From positions 1 through 8,419 of the forward strand of contig JANQFD010000094.1 in the NCBI GenBank assembly GCA_028278005.1: a stretch of 8,419 nucleotides of DNA. Reading direction: 5' to 3'. The number at the start of each line of letters is the position of its first letter. Position 1 is the first letter of the stretch. Shown here one piece after another: positions 1-5,321 of this stretch. Source of the stretch: Chlorobium sp. (lineage in GTDB: Bacteria; Bacteroidota; Chlorobiia; Chlorobiales; Chlorobiaceae). A model generated the notes under the pieces. That model was not told the DNA's origin, made no database searches, and was given only the letters and a program-made list of their open reading frames with translations. Position numbers and translations under genes: made by a program.

Positions 1-502
1 AATATTGGAGTCTCTTGTACGCAATGGCATCCATTGCATCTATTTTCTGAATCATCTGCTCGAAACCCCCGAATCCTTCGGCAAGGCTGCGAATTTTCGG
101 GTCAATTCCCTCGAAAGGATTCCTGTATGGCTCCTGTGCAACAGGCCGGGCTATTGATTCCCGGGTTTCAGGCGCAACAGGTTGTTTTTTGTGCCCCGGC
201 TGTTTGTTTTTTTTCCGGCCGCCCGGCAGGAACTCCTCATCGACTTCGTAACCTTCGAGCAACCTGCGAACTTTTTCGTCTTTTTTCGCACGCGCCCGCC
301 GTGTAGAGACAGATTCGATCTCTACACGGGTTCCTTTCAGAAACACAAGACCTGCCAGAACACCCAGTGCCCCGAGAAAAGCAACCAAAGGCAGAATGAT
401 CAGTTCAATACGAACACCGTACAGCACTATCAACGCAATTTCGGCCACAATCAGCAGAACCGAGAGCCCAATTACAATCCTTGCGAACAAACGCTCACTC
501 AT
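1..502 (-). CDS. Hypothetical two-helix membrane protein, 3' end outside the window
   Basis: Reading leftwards from an ATG at 502-500, a frame stays open for 167 codons to the window edge, so the C-terminus is missing. The protein begins MSERLFARIVIG and has two hydrophobic stretches, about residues 9-30 and 34-55, separated by a short YGVRIE turn. This suggests a membrane hairpin at the N-terminus. The rest is cytoplasmic-looking and basic, with runs such as TRRARAKKDEKVRR (about 61-74) and GGRKKNKQPGHKKQ, followed by a proline-rich stretch and an amphipathic end. I recognise no family and assign no function. No strong Shine-Dalgarno precedes the ATG, only a purine-rich GAGATAAAGAT about 9 bases upstream. 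The uninterrupted frame and sensible membrane topology make this a real gene despite its truncation by the window. Confidence 0.75.
   Translation of the reverse strand, partial: MSERLFARIVIGLSVLLIVAEIALIVLYGVRIELIILPLVAFLGALGVLAGLVFLKGTRVEIESVSTRRARAKKDEKVRRLLEGYEVDEEFLPGGRKKNKQPGHKKQPVAPETRESIARPVAQEPYRNPFEGIDPKIRSLAEGFGGFEQMIQKIDAMDAIAYKRLQY
299..329. repeat. Perfect 11-bp inverted repeat inside the membrane-protein gene
   Basis: The arms CCGTGTAGAGA (299-309) and TCTCTACACGG (319-329) are exact reverse complements around a 9-base loop. They lie inside the minus-strand reading frame, in the segment encoding about RVEIESVSTRR, just after the second membrane helix. The stem could form in mRNA or DNA. 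It may be chance, a small repeat absorbed into coding sequence, or a binding site. Confidence 0.6.
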
Positions 503-651
503 AGTATATCTATCTTTATCTCAATAATGAATGCAGTTGAACGTGCAGCACCTGCTGACACCGTGCATCCGCTTCGGTAAAACGCCACCAGCGTTAATGC
601 CACTACAGTCTACATAATTCCTGGTGAAATTTGAAACGCCGGGAGCAACCC
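503..651. other. Non-coding stretch between membrane-protein gene and IS-like relic
   Basis: I see no convincing reading frame here. It must contain the promoter and leader of the minus-strand gene ending at 1-502, but no clear -35/-10 pair stands out. Confidence 0.4.
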
Positions 652-738
652 ATGAGAAAGAAACGATTCACAAACGAGCCGATCATCGCCGTTCTGAAAG
701 AAGCTCGAAGACGAGAACTGCCGCTTGAAAAAGCCTGA
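652..738 (+). pseudogene. Relic of IS3-family transposase OrfA N-terminus
   Basis: An ATG at 652 opens a 28-codon frame, MRKKRFTNEPIIAVLKEARR followed by RELPLEKA and TGA. Its first 17 residues closely resemble the conserved start of IS3-family OrfA proteins (pattern MRKxRFTxEQIIxVLKE), the beginning of the helix-turn-helix DNA-binding domain. The family protein is usually 85-100 residues. Here the similarity fades after LKEA and the frame stops, with no recognition helix, leucine zipper, OrfB or obvious terminal repeat. I read it as the truncated end of an old insertion sequence with no transposition function. The match is from memory of the family pattern and the segment is short, so a chance likeness is possible. 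Confidence 0.5.
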
Positions 739-1034
739 CATAGAGTTTTATGTATGCCAAGCCTTGTATGATTATGAAATGTTATTGTGCTGTAATACTC
801 CTTACCAATGCCATAGACTTATCCCGGGGTGCTGTATCGCTAGCTTTCGCTGAGGTAGGTTTTTTTTGTTAGTGTGTTGGCATAGGAGGTGTATTTTTTT
901 AAAAGATTTTAGTTAATGGTGTTTTTTTGAGTATTACTATGTCCAATTTTTATTGCGCTTGAGTACATCCAACTGATAAAATTGCATCACTACCTTCGAT
1001 TAGCGAAGAATAATTGCAAACTGCAAGCTAAGAG
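739..1034. other. AT-rich non-coding stretch
   Basis: About 296 bases without a supportable gene on either strand. It is clearly richer in A/T than the flanks, with several T-runs (around 861-868, 893-900 and 921-927). A small hairpin, CTTCG-ATTAG-CGAAG near 993-1007, lies about 30 bases beyond the stop of the lipoprotein gene on the minus strand. It lacks a following U-run in that direction, so I do not call a terminator. Confidence 0.4.
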
Positions 1035-1553
1035 TTAAGGCACTGAAAAGGTTGTTGTCACCTCGTTGCTTATATTCCCCTGACTATCCCTAAGCGCTAA
1101 TCTCATGGTATGTAAACCGGATAGGGGAGGCAGACCGAATTCATCCAATTGCACACCAACTATTCTTGAAAATGAGACTTTTCCAGATGTAGTTCCAGGA
1201 TCTGGAACAATATCAGCTGAACCGGAAATATCCTGTGTAACAGCACCCCATGGTCCTTCTATTCTTATTATCGCACCTGTAATATCACCTTCTGCATCAG
1301 TAAAATCATATGTACCGCTGTACTCTAACACACTTTCCGAAAACGGAGGTAAAGCAATATCAGGTGAAGAAACATTATTAATCACCAAATTAGTGATGGT
1401 CGGAGTTGATGATAGCGTGCTGGCTGGCTGATCATTTGTGCTATTGGATGATACTGGATTGTTATCTCCTCCATTTCCATTACACCCAATCAACGAAAAA
1501 GTGGAAATACATAAAAGAACGGCCGATACGGTAGACAGTGATTTGAATTTCAT
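1035..1553 (-). CDS. Putative secreted lipoprotein with an Ig-like/beta-sandwich C-terminal region
   Basis: The 172-residue product starts with a short basic n-region (MKFK), a hydrophobic core (about residues 6-20) and a clear lipobox, LIGC at 21-24. Cys24 is therefore the predicted lipidated residue after signal peptidase II cleavage. Residues 25-51 are a Gly/Asn/Ser/Thr-rich linker. Residues 52-172 are rich in alternating hydrophobic and polar residues. They carry a YDFTDAEGDI stretch and end in LALRDSQGNISNEVTTTFSV, typical of cadherin/PKD/Ig-like sandwich domains with acidic calcium-type loops. A Shine-Dalgarno AAAGGAGA lies just upstream, which supports this ATG. The protein is probably anchored in the outer membrane or periplasm, with a structural or adhesion role as inference only. 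It is a stand-alone gene in an AT-rich setting, unlike the GC-richer operon downstream. I cannot name a family member. Confidence 0.82.
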   Translation of the reverse strand: MKFKSLSTVSAVLLCISTFSLIGCNGNGGDNNPVSSNSTNDQPASTLSSTPTITNLVINNVSSPDIALPPFSESVLEYSGTYDFTDAEGDITGAIIRIEGPWGAVTQDISGSADIVPDPGTTSGKVSFSRIVGVQLDEFGLPPLSGLHTMRLALRDSQGNISNEVTTTFSVP

Positions 1554-1558
1554 AAGAG

Positions 1559-1566
1559 TCTCCTTT
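1559..1566 (-). promoter_or_regulatory. Shine-Dalgarno of the lipoprotein gene
   Basis: On the minus strand the sequence reads AAAGGAGA, then five bases, then the ATG at 1553-1551. It is one of the strongest ribosome-binding sites in the window and fixes the lipoprotein start. Confidence 0.75.
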
Positions 1567-1646
1567 TAATTTGTTTAAAAATATGCATTCATAACGTAAT
1601 TAACCAGTAATATCCTGGCAATTGTTCATACTCTACCTTTTTAGAA

Positions 1647-1791
1647 TGCAATCTCCTCTTGGATTCCGGAGACAAATCACCAGGAAACAATGACTGCGCA
1701 AAAAAAACGAACTGATTTCCCCTGCTGGAGACCGCACATCGCTTCTGGCCACACTTCAGGCAGGTGCAGACGCAGCCTGATTCGGGCGCGG
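1647..1791 (+). repeat. Direct repeat, left copy: duplicate of the 5' end of the U32 gene and its leader
   Basis: This segment aligns with 2820-2965 over its whole length with only scattered substitutions and small gaps. Shared blocks include GGATTCC-GAGACAAATC, CAATGACTGCGCAAAA, GAACTGATTTCCCCTGC and ACTTCAGGCAGGTGCAGACG. Similarity begins about 40 bases before the start codon and ends near codon 34 of the U32 gene. The left copy carries a frame-breaking indel in the A-run (eight A then C, against nine A then CC) and an early in-frame stop. It is therefore the decayed copy. Confidence 0.85.
1690..1791 (+). pseudogene. Broken 5' fragment of a peptidase-U32-family gene
   Basis: ATG at 1690 starts MTAQKK as in the intact gene at 2863. 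The A-run and following bases are then two bases shorter, shifting the frame. Restoring the frame gives ELISPAGDRTSLL followed by ATLQAGADAA and a TGA at 1778-1780, where the intact protein continues AVYFG. The similarity ends at about 1791, so only the first ~32 codons are represented, out of 415. No other U32 sequence is seen before the intact gene. An SD-like AGGA lies 5 bases before this ATG (CCAGGAAACAATG), a feature the intact copy lacks. No functional product is expected. Confidence 0.8.
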
Positions 1792-2000
1792 CAATGCAAA
1801 TGGAGTTCAAGCTGCGGGACCGGGAGGGCGAACTGCGTGTGAAGAGCTCGACGTATTACCAGGAACTGGGCAAGATGGTAATGAACATCACGCTGGAAGA
1901 TGATACAAACATCAAGAGCATTCACAGGGAGATCGAGAACACGGAGTATGAGGTGGAGGATGACGGGGATGAGAGCGCTGAGGGTGGCGAAGCCGCATAA
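1764..2000 (+). CDS. Unrecognised small acidic protein, possibly the tail of a truncated gene
   Basis: The open frame starts at a GTG inside the U32-derived repeat and gives 78 residues. The first ten are encoded by repeat sequence read in another frame. In-frame ATGs at 1794 and 1800 lie just past the repeat edge and are more natural candidates, giving 68 or 66 residues beginning MQMEFKLRDREGEL. None has a good Shine-Dalgarno. The body looks like a genuine alpha/beta segment (LRVKSSTYYQELGKMVMNIT), and the C-terminus is strongly acidic (EVEDDGDESAEGGEAA), as often seen at protein tails. I do not recognise a family. The abrupt junction with the repeat and the lack of a ribosome-binding site suggest the 3' end of a larger gene whose front was lost in a rearrangement. 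Expression is doubtful. Confidence 0.45.
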   Translation: MQTQPDSGAAMQMEFKLRDREGELRVKSSTYYQELGKMVMNITLEDDTNIKSIHREIENTEYEVEDDGDESAEGGEAA

Positions 2001-2079
2001 CTGAAAGCTCTTGTTTTTTTCAGCTGTGGCGGCGAAATTGTGAAGAAAATATCATTAATGTTGCCCCCACTTTATCTAT

Positions 2080-2484
2080 ATGGAAGTTCTCATCACATTC
2101 ATCACTCTTCTTGCTGCATTTTATGGTATTTTAACATATTGGCATAAATATGTTCGTGAGCCGGAGGACACGAAGCTGTACACGGTCCAACTTTTCGAAT
2201 CTGCTAGAGAACGAAATAAGCAACTGCTTGGCGAACTTAATAAGTATGCTTCCGCCAACAATGCTTACAATGATCACTTTATGCAAAGGTTCACGTTTAA
2301 TGACACAATTCAACTTATCGAACGTTGTGAACGCGAGTTATTCACTGAAGAAAATCTACAGGCTATACGAAAGTCAAGCTGTACAGGTCGCAATATAGAG
2401 TCGCTAATAGATCATCTCAAAACACACGATAAACACGTCTCTGAATGTCTGACTCACTTCCGCTATTCTTATTTAAAAACATAA
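2080..2484 (+). CDS. Orphan protein with one N-terminal membrane helix and a helical cytoplasmic domain
   Basis: The 134-residue product begins MEVLITFITLLAAFYGILTY, a single hydrophobic helix (about residues 3-20), followed by basic WHKYVR. This indicates an N-out/C-in or uncleaved signal-anchor topology with a cytoplasmic C-terminus. Residues 30-134 are charged and mostly helical in character (LFESARERNKQLLGELNKY, then TIQLIERCERELFTEENLQ), with a final basic/aromatic stretch, FRYSYLKT. I see no catalytic motif and do not recognise a family. The codon use is AT-richer than that of the flanking U32 and hyd genes, and no Shine-Dalgarno precedes the ATG. It sits between two direct repeats with a gene fragment upstream and structured DNA downstream, so it looks like acquired cargo. 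Such small membrane-anchored helical proteins occur in defence and toxin loci, but nothing here proves that role. Confidence 0.55.
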   Translation: MEVLITFITLLAAFYGILTYWHKYVREPEDTKLYTVQLFESARERNKQLLGELNKYASANNAYNDHFMQRFTFNDTIQLIERCERELFTEENLQAIRKSSCTGRNIESLIDHLKTHDKHVSECLTHFRYSYLKT

Positions 2485-2559
2485 CGTTAGCAATAACGGC
2501 CGACAGGTCTGTTTCCAACTCCCCTGACAACATCAACCCGCTTTAAGAATAGATTATTC

Positions 2560-2596
2560 GCGCCGGGAGCGGCCCGCAAGCGGGCAAGCCGGGCGC
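2560..2596. repeat. GC-rich imperfect hairpin
   Basis: The outer stem is GCGCC (2560-2564) with GGCGC (2592-2596), extended by GG/CC across a one-base bulge. The inner stem is GCCCGC (2572-2577) with GCGGGC (2580-2585). The two stacked stems make a stable 37-base fold. No U-run follows, so it is not a standard intrinsic terminator. Confidence 0.55.
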
Positions 2597-2619
2597 ATTG
2601 ACTTCGTGACGATTTTCGC

Positions 2620-2686
2620 TTACCTTTGAGGGCCAAAGGTCGCGCTTGCGCACGATCTTTGGCCCGTTCCCTCGAAGCCAAGGTAA
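2620..2686. repeat. 67-base imperfect palindrome with nested stems
   Basis: The outer arms are TTACCTT (2620-2626) and AAGGTAA (2680-2686). A strong inner stem is GGGCCAAAG (2630-2638) with CTTTGGCCC (2657-2665), capped by a GCGC-TT-GCGC palindrome. An alternative pairing of TTTGAGGG (2625-2632) with CCCTCGAA (2669-2676) competes with the inner stem. The density of pairing exceeds what I would expect by chance. It could be a structured RNA, a recombination or transposon end, or a MITE-like relic. Confidence 0.55.
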
Positions 2687-2819
2687 ACAAACAGGAAAGC
2701 ACTGAGCGGAAGCGGAAGCCACGCCCTGCCCCAGAGCAACTATGAGTGAACGTTTTATGTTAGGAATCGGTGCTGAGGACGTGGTTGCGGGCGGAACCGA
2801 TTATTTGCATGTTTTGTAG

Positions 2820-2965
2820 CGCACCATCTCCTGGATTCCAGAGACAAATCGCTTAACTAACAATGACTGCGCAAAAAAAAACCGAACTGATTTCCCCTGC
2901 CGGAGATCGCACGTCGCTTCTCGGCGCACTTCAGGCAGGTGCAGACGCAGTCTATTTCGGCGCGG
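2820..2965 (+). repeat. Direct repeat, right copy: leader and first codons of the intact U32 gene
   Basis: This is the intact partner of the segment at 1647-1791. The strongest divergence in the alignment lies just before the start codon: CGCTTAACTAACAATG here against ACCAGGAAACAATG in the left copy. The repeats bracket about 1.03 kb of unrelated sequence. Confidence 0.85.
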
Positions 2966-4110
2966 AAGGCTACAACATGCGTGCCGCCAGCAGCAACTTC
3001 AGGAATGAAGATTTTCCCGATATAGCCGAACTGTGCAGAGAGCATGATGCAAAAGCCTATCTGGCGCTGAATACCGTGACATACGATAATGAAGCCGAAA
3101 GCATTCTGGAAACGGTACAGGCGGCAAAAGCTGCCGGTCTGGATGCAGTTATCTGCTGGGACATGTCCGTAATAGAAACCTGCAGGGAAATCGGTATTCC
3201 GATTCATATTTCAACCCAGGCTTCGGTCAGCAATTACCGGTCGCTGCGGTTTTATGCTTCCCTCGGCGCACGAATGATCGTACCGGCACGCGAACTGTCC
3301 CTCGAGCAGATCAGCGGCATGGCACGCAGTATCCGAAGTGACCAGCTCGATGTCGCCATCGAGTGCTTCGCACATGGGGCCATGTGTATGGCCGTGTCGG
3401 GGAGATGCTTTCTTTCGCAGGACATTTTCGGGCGTTCGGCCAACCGCGGCGAATGTATACAGCCCTGCAGACGCAGGTATCGAATCATCGATACTGAAGA
3501 AGGCAATGAACTGGAACTCGGAACCGATACGGTAATGAGCCCCATGGACCTCTGCACCATCGGCTTCATCGACAAGCTGATCGAGGCAGGCATTACCGGA
3601 TTTAAAATCGAAGGCAGGAACAGAAGTCCGGAGTATGTCCGCACTACCACAGCCTGCTACCGGAAGGCCATCGACTACTGTGTCGAGCATGGTGATGATG
3701 CCGATTTCAGAAGAACTTTCGATGCACTGACATCAGATCTGAAAATGGAACTGGAAAAGGTCTATAACCGCGGCTTTTCCAGCGGATTCTATTTCGGAAG
3801 ACCTCTCGATGCCTGGACCGATACATATGGATCGCTTGCAACCGAAAAAAAGGTTTATGCCGGAACTGTCCTGAAATATTACCCCAGGGCGGGCGTTGCC
3901 GAAATTCTGGTTCATACCCGTGGATTTGGCCGGGGAGAAAAGTTGTCCATTCAGGGGTCGACCACAGGGCTTGTCATCCTTTCGGCAGAATCGATACGGT
4001 TAGACGATGAACCCGTGGATTCAGCCCGGAAAGGCGATCTCGTAACCATAACCTGCAGAGATAAAGTCCGCAAGAACGACAAGGTTTACGTTCTCGAACC
4101 CGCCCGGTAA
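2863..4110 (+). CDS. Peptidase U32 family protein, TrhP/YegQ-like (tRNA uridine hydroxylation type)
   Basis: The 415-residue protein has the full U32 architecture. Its N-terminal barrel begins ELISPAGDRTSLLGALQAGADAVYFG, close to the family opening (ELLAPAG, GADAVYxG). The family signature, ECFAHGAMCMAVSGRCFLS, runs from residue 167, and NRGECIQPCRRRY follows. MDLCTIGFIDKLIEAGITGFKIEGR matches the conserved barrel end. A C-terminal beta domain starts near residue 330 (YAGTVLKYYPRAGVAEI). Cys175, 182, 198 and 202 give C-x6-C-x15-C-x3-C, spacing associated with a [4Fe-4S] cluster in UbiU/UbiV/TrhP relatives. The name 'peptidase' is historical; characterised members include tRNA U34 (TrhP), 23S rRNA (RlhA) and ubiquinone-pathway hydroxylation proteins. 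The substrate here cannot be fixed from sequence, though the length and C-terminal domain favour TrhP. The start matches MTAQKK in the decayed duplicate, but no good Shine-Dalgarno precedes it. The hyd operon begins 131 bases downstream on the same strand. Confidence 0.93.
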   Translation: MTAQKKTELISPAGDRTSLLGALQAGADAVYFGAEGYNMRAASSNFRNEDFPDIAELCREHDAKAYLALNTVTYDNEAESILETVQAAKAAGLDAVICWDMSVIETCREIGIPIHISTQASVSNYRSLRFYASLGARMIVPARELSLEQISGMARSIRSDQLDVAIECFAHGAMCMAVSGRCFLSQDIFGRSANRGECIQPCRRRYRIIDTEEGNELELGTDTVMSPMDLCTIGFIDKLIEAGITGFKIEGRNRSPEYVRTTTACYRKAIDYCVEHGDDADFRRTFDALTSDLKMELEKVYNRGFSSGFYFGRPLDAWTDTYGSLATEKKVYAGTVLKYYPRAGVAEILVHTRGFGRGEKLSIQGSTTGLVILSAESIRLDDEPVDSARKGDLVTITCRDKVRKNDKVYVLEPAR

Positions 4111-4141
4111 AAAAAAACTTCACGGTTTCGGGAAACGCTCT

Positions 4142-4202
4142 TTGTCAAAATTCTGTTACGGTGCATAACAAACTTTTGAAGTGAACTTTTTTCAGTTACA
4201 TT
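4142..4202 (+). promoter_or_regulatory. hydB: Possible promoter region of the hyd operon
   Basis: In the 131-base gap before hydB, two weak -35/-10 pairs can be drawn. One is TTGTCA (4142-4147) with TAACAA (4166-4171) at 18-base spacing. The other is TTGAAG (4176-4181) with TACATT (4197-4202) at 15-base spacing. Neither is close to consensus, and the sigma-factor preferences of this organism are unknown to me. The gap is the only sizeable one before four tightly packed genes, so the operon promoter is most likely here. Confidence 0.3.
4154..4170. promoter_or_regulatory. Possible operator: 17-bp inverted repeat upstream of hydB
   Basis: TGTTA (4154-4158) and TAACA (4166-4170) are exact inverted arms around seven bases. 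They lie about 72 bases before the hydB start and overlap the candidate -35/-10 elements. The layout is like a dimeric regulator site, loosely similar to CRP/FNR-class half-sites but with different spacing and arms. No regulator gene is in the window. Confidence 0.25.
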
Positions 4203-4241
4203 GCTCGCAGCAGACAACACCTTTGAACCGGAGTCTTAGCG

Positions 4242-5321
4242 ATGATCTACAAAGTTATAGCCAAACCGGAGTTCGAGAAATTCATCGACTCCCTCGTCAA
4301 GGAAAATTTATCTTACGGGCCAAGACAAGTCGATACCGATAAAAACGGAGAGCCGATCTATCAGTTCAAGGAGGTCAGTTCCGTTAGTGACATCGCGTTT
4401 GATTATACCGCCACACACTCTTCGGCAAAACACTTGCTGATGCCCTTCAGAGAAAATCTTTCGCATTTCACTTACACCGACGGCGACTGGGAACAGGAGA
4501 TCAACTATGAGGTCAAACCTCTTATTCTGATAGGCCTCAGGCCCTGCGACATAAGCGCAGTAAATATTCTGGACAGCGTCATGCTGAACGGCCATTTCCC
4601 CTCACCGTACTACCTTGCAAGACGCAAAAACACTTTTATCATCGGCATGGACCATCTGCCTCTTCCCGATTGTTTTTGCAAATCCCTGAACCACCACACG
4701 GTGTCGAGCGGCTTCAACCTTTTCTGCTCGGACATAGGAGACAAATATTATCTCTCGATCAACTCATCGAAAGCATATAACTACCTCAAGGAGTTTGAGA
4801 TTCAGGATCCGACGGATGAGGACGACTGCAAGCTTATCGATCGGCGAAAACTTATCAAGCAAAGCTTCAAAACCGATGTCGAGGTAACGGGGCTGCCGAG
4901 CTTTCTCGATATCGAATTCGACTCTCCGATCTGGACCAAGTGGGGCGACAAATGCCTTAACTGCGGCACCTGCGCCATGGTATGCCCTACCTGCTACTGC
5001 TATAACATGGAAGATCGACCCGATATCGACCTGCAGGGATCGTCCCGCCAGAAACAGTTGTACTCCTGCAATCTTGTTGATTTCGCGGAAGTTGCGGGAG
5101 GACACAATTTCAGGCCGAAAAACGGCGACAGGTTGAAATACCGTTACTATCACCACTATCTCGGCTTTGCTGAAAATGCCAATCAGCAGATCTGCGTAGG
5201 CTGCAACCGATGCGGACGCGCCTGCCTTGCCGATATTAATCCCAAAGATGTCATCAATGACCTCAGAATGGAGAAAGAATCATGCATGATATGCGTTTCA
5301 CCGTCCCCGGACAAGACGTAA
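4242..5321 (+). CDS. hydB: Group 3b [NiFe] hydrogenase (sulfhydrogenase) beta subunit, 4Fe-4S electron-transfer protein
   Basis: This 359-residue subunit carries two ferredoxin-type clusters that pass electrons between the HydG flavin and other acceptors; in archaeal sulfhydrogenases the HydB-HydG pair is credited with elemental sulfur/polysulfide reduction. Residues 1-220 form the AsrA/HydB-type N-terminal domain, including IGLRPCDISAVNILDSVML, a family hallmark. Cluster motif one is CLNCGTCAMVCPTCYC, with Cys at 238, 241, 244, 248, 251 and 253. Motif two is CVGCNRCGRACLADINP, with Cys at 318, 321, 324 and 328. The second motif's last Cys is followed by LADINP rather than the classic CP, as is usual in this family. 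A GGAG (4230-4233) eight bases before the ATG supports the start. It is the first gene of the operon, and its last 40 bases overlap hydG. No signal peptide is present, so it is cytosolic. Confidence 0.93.
   Translation: MIYKVIAKPEFEKFIDSLVKENLSYGPRQVDTDKNGEPIYQFKEVSSVSDIAFDYTATHSSAKHLLMPFRENLSHFTYTDGDWEQEINYEVKPLILIGLRPCDISAVNILDSVMLNGHFPSPYYLARRKNTFIIGMDHLPLPDCFCKSLNHHTVSSGFNLFCSDIGDKYYLSINSSKAYNYLKEFEIQDPTDEDDCKLIDRRKLIKQSFKTDVEVTGLPSFLDIEFDSPIWTKWGDKCLNCGTCAMVCPTCYCYNMEDRPDIDLQGSSRQKQLYSCNLVDFAEVAGGHNFRPKNGDRLKYRYYHHYLGFAENANQQICVGCNRCGRACLADINPKDVINDLRMEKESCMICVSPSPDKT
5270..5273 (+). promoter_or_regulatory. Ribosome-binding site deciding the hydG start
   Basis: GGAG inside the end of hydB lies eight bases before the ATG at 5282. 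It favours that start over the in-frame ATG at 5291 and over the later ATG at 5375. It implies that hydG translation is coupled to hydB. Confidence 0.55.

Larger units (their letters stand above)
2485..2819. other. Hairpin-rich non-coding region upstream of the U32 gene
   Basis: There is no convincing gene in these ~335 bases. The stretch is dominated by strong inverted repeats, listed separately (2560-2596 and 2620-2686). A weaker pair, AATCGGT (2765-2771) and ACCGATT (2796-2802), follows with a 24-base loop. A 25-codon frame at 2742-2819 (MSERFMLGIGAEDVVAGG and on) has no ribosome-binding site and is not called. Confidence 0.5.

Noticed and set aside
1105..1431. A plus-strand open frame of 108 codons opposite the lipoprotein gene
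   Set aside because: It is antisense to a gene with a lipobox and strong Shine-Dalgarno, and has no protein-like features of its own.
2001..2023. CTGAAA...TTTCAG with a T-rich stretch as a terminator after the acidic ORF
   Set aside because: The T-run lies in the loop rather than after the stem, so it is not an intrinsic terminator.
2482..2494. TAACGTTAGC after the orphan ORF, reminiscent of an integron attC core site
   Set aside because: The trinucleotide pattern does not fit the GTTRRRY/RYYYAAC pair, no matching partner core lies within a normal attC length, and no integrase is visible.
2742..2819. A 25-codon frame beginning MSER, sharing about 17 of 19 bases around the start with the minus-strand gene at 502
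   Set aside because: There is no ribosome-binding site, the likeness ends after five codons, and MSER starts are common. It may be coincidence rather than another duplicated gene start.
4124..4137. GTTTC-GG-GAAAC as a terminator for the U32 gene
   Set aside because: A 5-bp stem with a two-base loop and no following U-run is too weak to call.
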